From the NCBI RefSeq assembly GCF_000092845.1, contig NC_014150.1, positions 3,168,704-3,232,703 on the forward strand: 64,000 nt of DNA, read 5' to 3'. Every line of letters begins with the position of its first letter. Position 1 is the stretch's first letter. Source of the DNA: Brachyspira murdochii DSM 12563. Its GTDB lineage: Bacteria; Spirochaetota; Brachyspiria; Brachyspirales; Brachyspiraceae. Of the stretch, positions 28,009 through 37,437 are shown in pieces. A program made the position numbers and the translations under genes. A model generated the notes under the pieces. It did not search any database. It was not told the DNA's origin and saw nothing but the letters and a program-made list of their open reading frames with translations.

Positions 28009-29589
28009 TTAATTATTTATAGTCTGGCACTGCTCTACTTTATTTTTTTCCTGCTCTACTTCAAGTCTTTTAGATTTAAAATCAGCTATGTAATCTTCAT
28101 AGCTTTTTAATATTATATTTCTATAGCATTCAGCAACAAAAGGAGAATCTATTTTTTCGTTTTGATTTTTTAAATCTTCTTCAGACTTTTTTACAGCATT
28201 GTCTATTTTTTCTGTTAATTCATCACAGCTTTTTATATAATTATCTTTTGTTCTTGAAGTAATTGTTTTATATGTACCTTTTTCAGATTTTATTGGTAAT
28301 TTTACTAATAATTCTTTATCACCATTATTGAAATAATAATATCTATTATCAGAAGTAATTTTTATTATTTCAGAATTTTCAAATAAGCAATCAAAATCAA
28401 TAATAACTTTATTTTTCTCATCTAAAGGTTTAAAATTATCTTTTGTATTAATTTTATCAATAGGTATAAACAAATTTATAGTATGTTCATGTCTTCTAGT
28501 ATTATAATAATTATCTTTCTCAAAATAATCTATATGTATTTTACAGAACTCTTCTCCATCTATTACTTCTGTATCATAAACATTTTTATCATTTATACAA
28601 TCAGATTGTATATCTTTTTTTAAGGTATTAACTTCACTTGACAGCATTTCAAAATCTTTTCTGCTTATTTGTGAAAAACTTTTAATAGATTTTTCAACTA
28701 TTTTTTTCACTGCCTCAATATTTTCTTCAAGCGTCCATATACAATGAGTTATTAAAAAACAGTCTACTGGAAGTATTTCTTCTCTGTCACATAAATATGC
28801 TGCTGTTTTTAATATATAAACAATATTTTTCCATCTTCTGTCTGAAATATATATTGTATCATTATTGCCTTTATTGTATTCATCTATTTCATCTTTTATA
28901 GAGCATATTATATTAAGTACATTTTCAGGAACTTTTATATCTTCTATAATACTTTTTAACTTTTCCAAATATTGTGTAGATATTTTTTCATCATCATTAA
29001 AACTAGCATCAAAAGCAACATCTTTATCAGATATTAACTTTACAAAATTATCAACATCTTTAGCAGTATCAACAAATAAACGCATTATAAATCTGTCATA
29101 CATTGCCTCAAGTCCCTGACCTTTAGGAGGAGTCTCATTGCTTGCTGAAACTAATGCCTTTAATGGCACTTTCTCTTCCGCACTTCCGTTTCTATACACT
29201 TTTTCATTTATTATAGTTAATAATGTATTTAATATAGCAGGACTGCTTTTCCAAATTTCATCTAAAAATACAAAATCGGCTTTAGGTAAATATCCTTCAG
29301 TCTGTCTTTCAAATTTATCTTCTTTTAATTTAGATAAGCTCACAGGTCCGAATACATCTTCAGGAGTTGTAAACCTATTCATAAGCTGCCCGAAATATGT
29401 AGAATCTTTAAAAGCTGAAGCTATTCTTCGTACTATCAAACTTTTAGCAGTGCCCGGAGGACCGTATAAAAATACTGATTTTCCAGCCAAAGCACATAAA
29501 AAAGTTAAGGCAATAACTTCATCTTTTTCATATAACCCTTCAGAAAGTTTTTTTATTATATAATTTACTTTTTCTTTATTTAATTCCAT
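28009..29589 (-). CDS. ravA: RavA-like MoxR-family AAA+ ATPase
   Basis: 526 residues. Walker A is FLYGPPGTAKSLIVRR, with FGQLMNRFTTPEDVFGPVSL, Walker B ADFVFLDEIWKSSPAILNTL, sensor ALVSASNETP and the arginine region LEAMYDRFIMRL. The segments GLYEKDEVIALTFLCALAG and YISDRRWKNIVYILKTAAYL align well with E. coli RavA. MoxR ATPases act as chaperone-like remodelers with VWA partners. RavA-ViaA has been tied to respiratory complexes and aminoglycoside sensitivity in E. coli. The C-terminal ~200 residues are Lys/Asp-rich and little conserved. Confidence 0.88.
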   Translation of the reverse strand: MELNKEKVNYIIKKLSEGLYEKDEVIALTFLCALAGKSVFLYGPPGTAKSLIVRRIASAFKDSTYFGQLMNRFTTPEDVFGPVSLSKLKEDKFERQTEGYLPKADFVFLDEIWKSSPAILNTLLTIINEKVYRNGSAEEKVPLKALVSASNETPPKGQGLEAMYDRFIMRLFVDTAKDVDNFVKLISDKDVAFDASFNDDEKISTQYLEKLKSIIEDIKVPENVLNIICSIKDEIDEYNKGNNDTIYISDRRWKNIVYILKTAAYLCDREEILPVDCFLITHCIWTLEENIEAVKKIVEKSIKSFSQISRKDFEMLSSEVNTLKKDIQSDCINDKNVYDTEVIDGEEFCKIHIDYFEKDNYYNTRRHEHTINLFIPIDKINTKDNFKPLDEKNKVIIDFDCLFENSEIIKITSDNRYYYFNNGDKELLVKLPIKSEKGTYKTITSRTKDNYIKSCDELTEKIDNAVKKSEEDLKNQNEKIDSPFVAECYRNIILKSYEDYIADFKSKRLEVEQEKNKVEQCQTINN

Positions 29590-29733
29590 ATTATAATACC
29601 TTAATAATTACTGATTAATTATGATAACATATATATTAATCAGTAACAAGTATAAAAATATATTTTTAGATTTTATAATTGTTTTTTTACTTTATATATA
29701 TTATAATGTTTTTCTACTTATATATTTTTGTAT

Positions 29734-30045
29734 TAGACTTGTTTCAAAACTACTTGACAAGATTATATATAAAATTTTTATAATTTATAAATTATAAAAG
29801 CAATGTTTTACATGTTGTATAACTTATTATTTTAGTATATAAATATGCAGTCCTTCGCTACTACGGGCTGTGCCTGCTTCTCGCCGAAGGCGTACTTCGT
29901 ATGGGGCACCACCGAGTAGGTGCCTAGGCGGCAAAAGAAGTGGGGGCTGGCACGACTGTGTGCTTCGCAGCAAAGCCCCAGTTATAAAAATACTAAAAAT
30001 TGAAATAGTATAAATATTTCTTAATTTAGTTTTGAAACAAGTCTA
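29734..30045. mobile_element. 312-bp non-coding inverted-repeat element, copy A
   Basis: Bounded by perfect 18-bp inverted repeats: TAGACTTGTTTCAAAACT (29734-29751) and its complement (30028-30045). Both ends carry TA, as expected if TA is the target. A conserved TTGACA lies just inside the left end. The AT-rich arms enclose a GC-rich core (~29850-29980) with hairpins such as GGCACC/GGTGCC and TGGGGGCT/AGCCCCA. It shares ends and a ~40-base near-identical core segment with copy B at 33532. No open frame is present. It looks like a MITE, inserted between ravA and a divergent ABC gene. Confidence 0.75.
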
Positions 30046-30118
30046 TTATCAAATTTTAAATAATGATTTAACAAAAAATTATTTTTTTAAATTTTAAAAC
30101 TATTAAAAAAGGAATAAA

Positions 30119-31066
30119 ATGATATCTGTAGAAAATTTAAACAAATACTACGGCGATTTTCATGCTTTAAAAGGTGTGAGCTTTGAAATAAATGCAGGAG
30201 AAATAGTAGGTATACTAGGTCCAAATGGTGCTGGCAAATCTACTACTTTGAGAATACTTACTTGCTATCTCTCTCCTACAAGCGGAAATGCTGTTATTGA
30301 CGGAAAAAGTATATTAGATAATGAGATGGAAGTAAAAAAAGTTATAGGATATTTACCAGAATCAGCACCACTTTATGATGATATGAGTGTGTTTGATTAT
30401 TTAGTTTATATGGCGGAAATTCAGGAACTTGAAAGAAGCAGATTAAATGAAAGACTTAAATATGTTGTAGAAGCATGCAGTTTGAAAGATGTTATATCAA
30501 AGTCAATAGGGGAGCTTTCTAAAGGTTATAAACAGCGTGTAGGTATTGCAGGTGCTATAATACATGATCCTAAAATACTTATATTAGATGAACCTACAAA
30601 CGGACTTGACCCAAATCAGATAGTAGAAATTAGGGAACTTATAAAAGAACTAGGTAAAGAAAAAACTGTTCTTATATCAACACATATATTAAGTGAGGTT
30701 GAAGCTACTTGTTCTAGGGCCATTATTATTAATCAGGGTAATGTTATTGCTGATGCTGATCCTAAACATTTAACTTTAAATAACGGCAAAGAAAATAAAA
30801 TATCTTCAAGAATAAAATTATCTGTTAAAACTAATGATGATAATAATAAGATAATAGAAAAACTCAAAAAAATAGAAAATGTTTATGATGTGGAAATAGA
30901 AAACAATGATAATTTGAAAGATATAATAGTATATTCCAATGATGAAGAGCCTAGAGAAAAAATTTATGCTTTTATAAAAAGTACAGATTGGATAATATAT
31001 GAAATGATAAAAGAAAGAGAAAATTTAGAAGAGGTGTTCCATACACTTACAAAAGGAGATAAATAA
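30119..31066 (+). CDS. ABC-2 type transporter ATP-binding protein
   Basis: 315 residues. Walker A is GILGPNGAGKSTTLRI, the Q-loop GYLPESAPLYDDMSV, the signature ELSKGYKQRVGIAGAI, Walker B LILDEPTNGLDPNQIV, and the H-loop STHILSEVE. A C-terminal ~80-residue extension follows, typical of the GldA/CcmA-like export group. It is the first gene of a three-gene unit with a permease (directly abutting) and a DUF4340 protein. The GldA-type label rests on this gene order; the cargo is unknown. Confidence 0.9.
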   Translation: MISVENLNKYYGDFHALKGVSFEINAGEIVGILGPNGAGKSTTLRILTCYLSPTSGNAVIDGKSILDNEMEVKKVIGYLPESAPLYDDMSVFDYLVYMAEIQELERSRLNERLKYVVEACSLKDVISKSIGELSKGYKQRVGIAGAIIHDPKILILDEPTNGLDPNQIVEIRELIKELGKEKTVLISTHILSEVEATCSRAIIINQGNVIADADPKHLTLNNGKENKISSRIKLSVKTNDDNNKIIEKLKKIENVYDVEIENNDNLKDIIVYSNDEEPREKIYAFIKSTDWIIYEMIKERENLEEVFHTLTKGDK

Positions 31067-31810
31067 GTGGAGAATGTTTTTTCAGTAAATAAAATAAATC
31101 ATATTATAAATAAGTCTATTGTTATACTAAAAAAAGAATTAAGACATATTTTCTTTTCGCCTATAGCATATATATTTTCAGCAATATTTTTGATAGTAAG
31201 CGGAGTATATTTTTTCTCAAGATTTTTTATACTTCAGCAAAATGACATGCAGGATTTTTTCAGCATTCTGCCTTTAATACTTTCTTTAATAATACCTCCT
31301 ATAACAATGGGACTATTATCAAGTGAGTTTTCAAGCGGTTCTTATGAGCTTATAAGTACTCAGTCAGTTTCTCCTTTAGAAATTATAATAGGCAAATTTT
31401 TATCAGCTGTTATATTTATGCTTTTTGCCTTAATTCCTACTATACTATATCCTATTACATTAATGTTTTTAGGAAGGCTTGATATAGGACCTGTAATAGC
31501 TGGGTATATTGGGAGTATATTTCTTATTATGGCATTATGTGCTATTGGTATATTTGCATCATCAACAACCAAAAATCAGATAGTGGCTTTGATAGTAGGA
31601 CTTGCTATTATGATATCATTAAATATGTTTTTAAGATATTTAACCTTGCTTTTTCCCGCCTCTGTTAATATTATAGAAGTTATAAGCGGGGATTATCATT
31701 TTGCTAATATTGCAAGAGGGGTATTAGATTTGAGGGATATTGTTTATTTCTTGTCTGTTACAGTGATATTTTTGTATTTGTCAAATATTATGCTGGAAAA
31801 CAAGAAATAA
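31067..31810 (+). CDS. ABC-2 type permease (GldF-like)
   Basis: 247 residues with about six membrane helices. It includes KELRHIFFSPIAYIFSAIFL, characteristic of the GldF/ABC-2 family (cytoplasmic KEL then FFSPIAY). It starts with GTG at 31067, directly after the ATPase stop; the ribosome site AAAGGAG is inside the end of the ATPase gene, so translation is coupled. It forms the membrane part of the exporter encoded by 30119-32877. Confidence 0.85.
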   Translation: MENVFSVNKINHIINKSIVILKKELRHIFFSPIAYIFSAIFLIVSGVYFFSRFFILQQNDMQDFFSILPLILSLIIPPITMGLLSSEFSSGSYELISTQSVSPLEIIIGKFLSAVIFMLFALIPTILYPITLMFLGRLDIGPVIAGYIGSIFLIMALCAIGIFASSTTKNQIVALIVGLAIMISLNMFLRYLTLLFPASVNIIEVISGDYHFANIARGVLDLRDIVYFLSVTVIFLYLSNIMLENKK

Positions 31811-31848
31811 TTTACGATATTAAAAATTAAAATAGGGATTATGTAAAA

Positions 31849-32877
31849 ATGAAAAAAAATATTACAAAAATTATAGTTTTACTTGTTATATTGGCTGCAA
31901 TAAGTATTATAGCTTTTATTACTACAAAACAAAAACGTTTGCAAATTGAAGCCAATAAGCCAAGAACTCAGCTTTTTGAACTTAATGAAACAAATGTTAC
32001 AAAATATGAATTAAAATATGCTGAAGAGCCGATTATTGTAGAAAAAATAGATGAAACTTGGAAGGTAATTTCTCCTTCTAATAATTATAAAATAGATCAA
32101 TTAGAGGCTTTTGCTAATGTTAAAAATTTCAATACTTTGAATATTGATATGACTATTACTAATCTTTCAGAGCTTGAATCATTCGGACTTGAAAATCCTA
32201 GCAATGAGTTTACAGTTTGGGAAGGAAATAAAGAATATAAAATATTTGTAGGAAATAAAACTCCAGATGAAGAAAGATACTATGTAAAATATAATGATGA
32301 ATATTTTAGTGTTGAGCTTATATATATAGAGGCATTAAAGAAAACTATTGATATGCTAAGAGATAAGCAGATATTTGACAGACCTATATATATAGATTCA
32401 GTAATTAGAACAGAAAGCAATGTAAGAGATTATACTAATATCATAAGAAAAGAAAACAGAACTAATTGGGTTGTTGATGGAGTAGAGGATGAGGTTAATT
32501 TAGATAAGGCTTATAGAGATTTTGAAACTTTATCTTTAGTTAAGGCTGTTGGATTTGTGTATGATGATAATATGATAAAATATTTGGAGAGATTATTTAG
32601 AATACCAGATGCTGCTATTACAATATACATGGAAGATAATACTAAAAAAAGTTATGAAATAGTATATGATAATAATGATAATAGGGTATATGTAAAACCA
32701 GAAAGCGGAGTAATATATGAAGCTGATTATTCTATATATGCTGCTGCTATGCGTGACAAAAACTACTATATAAAGACAGAAGATGATGATAAAGAAATGA
32801 ATAATTCAGATGATGAAGTTTATAATGACAATATGTCAGAAGATAATATGAGATTAGATGAAAATATTCAGCAATAA
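31849..32877 (+). CDS. DUF4340 protein of the ABC-2 exporter unit
   Basis: 342 residues. One N-terminal membrane helix (ITKIIVLLVILAAISIIAFI) precedes an extracytoplasmic DUF4340 region: EEPIIVEKIDETWKVISPSN, then ESFGLENPSNEFTVWEGN, then YKIFVGNKTPDEERYYVKYN. An acidic tail follows. It follows the permease by 38 bases. In related loci a GldG-type (ABC auxiliary) protein normally lies between permease and DUF4340; none is present here, so DUF4340 may be the only external partner. Confidence 0.85.
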   Translation: MKKNITKIIVLLVILAAISIIAFITTKQKRLQIEANKPRTQLFELNETNVTKYELKYAEEPIIVEKIDETWKVISPSNNYKIDQLEAFANVKNFNTLNIDMTITNLSELESFGLENPSNEFTVWEGNKEYKIFVGNKTPDEERYYVKYNDEYFSVELIYIEALKKTIDMLRDKQIFDRPIYIDSVIRTESNVRDYTNIIRKENRTNWVVDGVEDEVNLDKAYRDFETLSLVKAVGFVYDDNMIKYLERLFRIPDAAITIYMEDNTKKSYEIVYDNNDNRVYVKPESGVIYEADYSIYAAAMRDKNYYIKTEDDDKEMNNSDDEVYNDNMSEDNMRLDENIQQ

Positions 32878-32893
32878 ATTATAGGAGCAAATT

Positions 32894-33451
32894 ATGAAAA
32901 AGCAAATACCTAATTTACTAAGTATTAGCAGAATAGTTTTATCACCGCTTGTTATATTTTTATATTTTTATAATTCTATGATAAGTGCAGTACTTGCATT
33001 AATATTTCTGATAATATTAGAGATAACTGATGCTTTAGATGGAGCTATGGCTAGAAAACTGAATTTAGTTAGTGATTTAGGTAAGGTATTAGACCCTTTT
33101 GCGGATACTGTATTTCATATAACTATGTTTACAATATTTTTGTATGAAGGTTCCATGCCTATATGGATGTATATAATTTCGCTTTATAGGGATATGTTTT
33201 CTATGTTTATAAGAATATTAGGAGGACTTAGAGGGTTTGCAGTCGCTGCTAAGTTTAGCGGAAAACTAAAAACTGCTTCAAGGGCTGCTGCTGTTGTTAT
33301 AATATTCTTAATAAAAATATTAAAGCATACTTCCATAGTTTTACCATATAATGAAATAATATACTATAGCTTATTAGTTGTAACAATAATAACTATATAT
33401 TCATTCTTTGATTATATGCCTTTAATAACTGGAAAGTCGGCTAAAAAATAA
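32894..33451 (+). CDS. pgsA: CDP-alcohol phosphatidyltransferase, probable phosphatidylglycerophosphate synthase
   Basis: 185 residues. The full CDP-OH-P motif D-x2-DG-x2-AR-x8-G-x3-D-x3-D is visible, beginning DALDGAMARK and ending GKVLDPFAD. PNLLSISRIVLSPLVI at the N-terminus is typical of PgsA. Several membrane helices are predicted by eye. It makes PGP from CDP-diacylglycerol and glycerol-3-P for anionic phospholipids. It lies 16 bases after the DUF4340 gene and may share its transcript. A strong terminator follows. Confidence 0.88.
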   Translation: MKKQIPNLLSISRIVLSPLVIFLYFYNSMISAVLALIFLIILEITDALDGAMARKLNLVSDLGKVLDPFADTVFHITMFTIFLYEGSMPIWMYIISLYRDMFSMFIRILGGLRGFAVAAKFSGKLKTASRAAAVVIIFLIKILKHTSIVLPYNEIIYYSLLVVTIITIYSFFDYMPLITGKSAKK

Positions 33452-33485
33452 TTTAACTCATTTAATTAATTTTTAGTATTACAAT

Positions 33486-33526
33486 AAAAGCTGATAACTT
33501 ATTATTTGAGTTGTCAGCTTTTTTAT
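33486..33526 (+). terminator. terminator after pgsA
   Basis: AAAAGCTGATAACT (33486-33499) pairs with AGTTGTCAGCTTTT (33509-33522) with one G-U pair, followed by a T run. Element copy B begins ten bases downstream. Confidence 0.85.
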
Positions 33527-33531
33527 TATAA

Positions 33532-33823
33532 TAGACTTGTTTCAAAAGTACTTGACAAGATTATGTATAAAATTAATGTTTTAAATGTTGTATAATTTAT
33601 TATTTAAGTATATAAATATGCAGTCTTTCGCGACTGCGGGCTGTGCCTGCTTCTTTGGGTCACCACCGAGTAGGTGCCTAGGCGGCAAAAGAAGTGGGGT
33701 TTTGCGTAAGCACGCAGAGCGGCACTCTGTGTACTTCGTAAGGGCAAAGCCCCAACTATAATTAAAAAATATTAAATAAAAATTTATAAATATTAATAAA
33801 AATTTAGTTTTGAAACAAGTCTA
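33532..33823. mobile_element. 292-bp non-coding inverted-repeat element, copy B
   Basis: The second copy of the element at 29734, in the same orientation. The left end TAGACTTGTTTCAAAAGT (33532-33549) differs at one base from the complement of the right end (33806-33823). It lacks about 27 AT-rich bases found in copy A. The core segment CACCACCGAGTAGGTGCCTA and its continuation are shared with copy A. The terminal core hairpin differs in sequence but keeps pairing (GGGGTTTTGC with GCAAAGCCCC), which suggests selection on RNA or DNA structure. No open frame. Confidence 0.75.
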
Positions 33824-33862
33824 ATTATACCCATTTATAATTGTTTAGGTATATATAAAAAT

Positions 33863-33898
33863 AAAACCGCCTATAAAATATTTTATAGACGGCTTTTT
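33863..33898. terminator. terminator of the DAACS transporter gene
   Basis: CTATAAAA (33871-33878) pairs with TTTTATAG (33881-33888), extended by CCG/CGG across one mismatch and by outer A-T pairs. T and A runs on both sides allow bidirectional use. The transporter gene ends at 33933 on the minus strand. Confidence 0.75.
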
Positions 33899-33932
33899 AT
33901 TAATTATATGGCAATTTTATTATATGTCAGTT

Positions 33933-35135
33933 TTATTCTGATTTTACAACTTTTTTCTTGTATATAGTATCCACTATAACACCTAAAGCATTATCGCCAG
34001 ATACATTGCATGCAGTACCGAATGAATCTTGAGTAATGTATAAAGCAACCATTATAGCACTTAAAGGACTGTCAGGACCGCCAAGACCAACCATATAAAG
34101 GAAAGGCAAAGCTGTCATTATAGAACCGCCCGGAGCACCAGGAGAAGCTATCATAGCTATGCCAAGCATGGCAATGAAAGGAAGTACTGTAGTGTAAGTT
34201 ATAGGTATTTGATGCATTAAGCATACAGCAGTAGCACAGGCTGTAATTGTTATCATAGATCCTGCCATGTGTATATTAGCACAAAGAGGTACTACAAAGT
34301 TTCTTATTTGTTCAGATATTCCATCTTTTTCAGCACATTGTAAATTTACAGGTATTGTAGCAGCTGATGACTGAGTACCTAAAGCTGTTGCATATCCGGC
34401 TATTTGGTTTTTCATAAGCATAAAAGGATTTTTCTTTCCTATTGTTCCGGATACTAAGAATGCTATTAATAAATAAAGTAAATGCATTATTATTACCACT
34501 ATAAATACTTTCCATAATATTCCTAAAATTACAAAAGTTTTTCCAGACCTAGTCATATCTACAAAAGTACCACAAATATAAAGAGGCAAAAGAGGAATTA
34601 TAGATACGCGTAAAACTTTATCTATTATAGTTGATAATTCTTTAAAAACATTGTACAAATAATCACCTATTTCTTTTCCTCTCATAGTGGAAATACCAAG
34701 TCCTATTATGAAAGCAAATAAAACTGCCGCTAAAGTATCTAATAGAGGTGTTACAGTTATTGATAGATAAGGTGCAACAGAATTTCCAGCAGCAGCAGAT
34801 ATTTTTTGAATATCATCAGGATTCATAAAACTAGGAAATAGATTATAAGCTACTAAAAAAGATGCTGAGCCTGCAATTAATGTAGAACCATAAGCCAATA
34901 GACAAGTTACAAGAAGCAAAAACCCCGAGCCTTCTTTTAAGTCAGCTATACCCATAGACACATAGGAAACTATCATTAAAGGTATTACAAACTTCAAATA
35001 CGAACTAAATATTCCAGATGCTGTAACAATAATTCTAGATATTACTTCTGGTATAAAGTGCTGCCCAAAGAATATACCAAGCAGAATTCCTATGATTAGT
35101 CTAGGTACTAATCCAAGTTTAAATTTTTTTTCCAT
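33933..35135 (-). CDS. dicarboxylate/amino acid:cation symporter (DAACS family)
   Basis: 400 residues with the GltP/SstT fold: many hydrophobic helices, the re-entrant-loop serine motif GTQSSAATIPV, the cation and substrate helix region LCANIHMAGSMITITACATA, and the second hairpin ASPGAPGGSIMTALPFLY. The C-terminal binding helix DSFGTACNVSGDNALGVIVD matches the family's D-x-x-x-T-x-x-NVxGD. It imports a dicarboxylate or amino acid with Na+ or H+. The substrate-defining helix differs from the glutamate type (no NMDGT), so the substrate is uncertain. The ribosome site TAGGAGA precedes ATG 35135. Confidence 0.88.
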   Translation of the reverse strand: MEKKFKLGLVPRLIIGILLGIFFGQHFIPEVISRIIVTASGIFSSYLKFVIPLMIVSYVSMGIADLKEGSGFLLLVTCLLAYGSTLIAGSASFLVAYNLFPSFMNPDDIQKISAAAGNSVAPYLSITVTPLLDTLAAVLFAFIIGLGISTMRGKEIGDYLYNVFKELSTIIDKVLRVSIIPLLPLYICGTFVDMTRSGKTFVILGILWKVFIVVIIMHLLYLLIAFLVSGTIGKKNPFMLMKNQIAGYATALGTQSSAATIPVNLQCAEKDGISEQIRNFVVPLCANIHMAGSMITITACATAVCLMHQIPITYTTVLPFIAMLGIAMIASPGAPGGSIMTALPFLYMVGLGGPDSPLSAIMVALYITQDSFGTACNVSGDNALGVIVDTIYKKKVVKSE

Positions 35136-35563
35136 GCATTTCTCCTAAATTAATGTTTATACTATATAATATATACAAAAATCACAACAAGTAAATAGAT
35201 GTCCACATTTTTTTTATTTTTAACTACTAATAGAAATATTAAAATTTTATTTAAAAAACTTTTACATTACATAAATTATCTTTACAAAAAATATAATAGA
35301 TTTATAGTAAAACATTATATTTTAAATACAATGTTTTAAAATATAAGATTATTATATAATATTAAAAAATATTTATATCTTAATTAAATTTATATATATT
35401 TATATGAATTTAAAATTCTAAATAAAAAAATATAATCATTATTTCTTGTATTATAATTCAATGTCTGGTATTATTGAAAATGATAAAAGATGAAAGCAGT
35501 GATTCTAGCATAGATCAATATTCATTTTGCACTTTTTAATTATAATTTTGGATTATTTTATAT
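35136..35563. other. intergenic gap with no recognised feature
   Basis: 428 AT-rich bases between the minus-strand DAACS gene and the plus-strand barrel pseudogene. It must hold promoters for both, but only weak candidates are seen. No structured element or open frame with a ribosome site was found. Confidence 0.5.
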
Positions 35564-36814
35564 ATGAAAAAAACTATTTTAATATTTTTTATAATAATTT
35601 TATCAGCATTAAATCTGCATTCTCAGTTTCCAGGGCTTAATTATAATACATTTATCAATGCATATATAGACTATACTGGAATGTATAATAATATTCCAAA
35701 AGAAACACTAGATATTTTAACTTCAAGCGAACAAATGAATAAATTATTTGATGACGGAATAAAGTCTTTTACATTCGGAGAACTCATATCAATAGCTCAA
35801 AATCCGGAAAAAATTTTGGATACTACAACTAATGAATCTGTAATATTATTGGTTGGTACTACACTTGGTTTTTTGGAAGTTGCTAATATGCAGCAAGGAA
35901 CAGCTTCTGTAGTTCTTAATGCCTTGAAAAAGAAAACGGCATTTAATGCTGCTTCCTGAAATAATACAGGTCTTCTTATACCTATGCATACTCCTATAGG
36001 AAGTTTTGGAATTAATTTATATAGTGATGTACCACTTCTTCATATTGATTATATAAGAAATTCTACAAGAACTCAAAATGATTATGAGGCTTTGTCAAAG
36101 GCATTGGATATATTGCCTATACCTCATGTTAATGCTTATTTACAGGTGAATTTAGGGGCTATACCTTTAGCTTTAACTTTTAGATGAGGTATTTCTTTAG
36201 GATTTAAAGAAATTTACGGAGCTTTTATCAATGATGTAGAAATATAATCTATGGGGTGGAATATAGGAGCTTCTCTAAAGGCTTATTTATTCAGAACTAA
36301 ATATTTTTTCGGCGATTTAAGATTTGATTTTAATTATGATGTAGGCAATTTAAATTTGGATGTGAGAAATAGAAATATATATGTACCTTTATATTTAGGA
36401 TTTAAAGGCGGTACAGAAACAGGTGTTGTTTTTAATGGAAATGCTTTTTTAAGAAGTAAGTGGAAAACTTTTGCTTTAAGTCCTAAACTGGTATTTGGAT
36501 TTAAAATGAAAGAGAAAGTACCGGTTATACAATATTTAGCAGCGTATTTTTCAGTTGGGGCAGATATAACTTTTGGAAGTATGGAATCAACAGTAGGGGT
36601 AAATGGTATTGGAAGTTATGCCAATATAGTTGGACAGGAAATAACAGCAAATGATTTATATATACCTAATTCCAGTGATAAACAATCTTATAAACTTTAT
36701 GATATGAGAATAGGGTTTCATTTTGATATATTCTATCAGTCATTAGCTATTGAATATGGTATATTTACAAAACAATTTGCAGTTTCATTTATACCTATAA
36801 ACATAAGGTTTTAA
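35564..36814 (+). pseudogene. outer-membrane barrel protein gene with three in-frame stops
   Basis: One continuous frame of ~416 codons interrupted by TGA at 35957-35959, TGA at 36185-36187 and TAA at 36245-36247, with no frameshift. It is a paralogue of the intact barrel gene at 45284. Shared blocks include LLIPMHTPIGSFGINLYSD (intact: LLIPMHFPLGSLGINVYSD), the ALSPKLVFGFKMKEKVP region and DIFYQSLAIEYGIFTKQFA. The TAA aligns with Gln in DIQSFG (CAA to TAA). A signal peptide (MKKTILIFFIIILSALNLHS) and a terminal Phe remain. Mixed TGA/TAA stops speak against selenocysteine recoding. Confidence 0.85.
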
Positions 36815-36826
36815 TAAGGCGGTATT

Positions 36827-37420
36827 ATGAAATATATAAAAATATTTTTGATTTTAATTATTCCTTTTATTTTTACTTCCTGCTTTATACCAGAAAGAAG
36901 ATTATATTTTTCTTGGAACAGACCTCATAAAGTTAAAGACAAATGTGATTATGAGTTTAATGTGAATAGTAATATTTCATTGATTAAAACAGAAAGAGGG
37001 TATTTGCTTGATACAGATAGAGAAATATATTATAGGCTCGGGGAAGAAAAGCCTTATAATATAGAAGATTATTCTTATGTTATGAATGAAGTTATGACTT
37101 TTATGAGCAATAATAGAAATAGTATTTTGATAGTAGAAGGGCATGCTGATATTACGGGGCATAATAATGGAGATATTAATTTCAGGCTATCAGAGAGAAG
37201 GGCTAGCGTTATAAGAGATGTTATACTTTCTTCAGGTTTTTCATATAAAAGAGTTCAAATTTTTGCTTATAGTGATATAATTCCTAAGTATATTACTAAT
37301 ATTTCACAAAACAGAAGAGTTGATTTTGTAGCTCTTAAATGTGAGAGAGAATTAAGTAATTATCTTAATTATTATAGTAATTATTACAGCAATATTACAG
37401 CAAGTAATATTACTGAGTAA
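36827..37420 (+). CDS. OmpA-family lipoprotein
   Basis: 197 residues. The signal peptide ends in a lipobox (PFIFTSC, Cys ~20). The C-terminal OmpA-like peptidoglycan-binding domain shows ILIVEGHADITG, LSERRASVIRDVI, and NISQNRRVDFVAL. Such proteins tether the outer membrane to peptidoglycan. It lies 12 bases after the barrel pseudogene. This matches the order barrel gene then OmpA gene at 46789-44102, so the two loci look like copies of one module. Confidence 0.85.
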   Translation: MKYIKIFLILIIPFIFTSCFIPERRLYFSWNRPHKVKDKCDYEFNVNSNISLIKTERGYLLDTDREIYYRLGEEKPYNIEDYSYVMNEVMTFMSNNRNSILIVEGHADITGHNNGDINFRLSERRASVIRDVILSSGFSYKRVQIFAYSDIIPKYITNISQNRRVDFVALKCERELSNYLNYYSNYYSNITASNITE

Positions 37421-37437
37421 TTGTTAGGAGTTATATT

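Noticed and set aside
29850-33755. rRNA or tRNA fragments in the GC-rich cores of elements A and B
   Set aside because: The high GC first suggested this, but no conserved rRNA or tRNA segments could be recognised, and the inverted ends and paired copies fit a mobile element better.
35957-36247. TGA codons in the barrel gene as selenocysteine or recoded tryptophan
   Set aside because: A TAA occurs in the same frame, other genes use TGA as stop, and the intact paralogue has ordinary residues at these positions.
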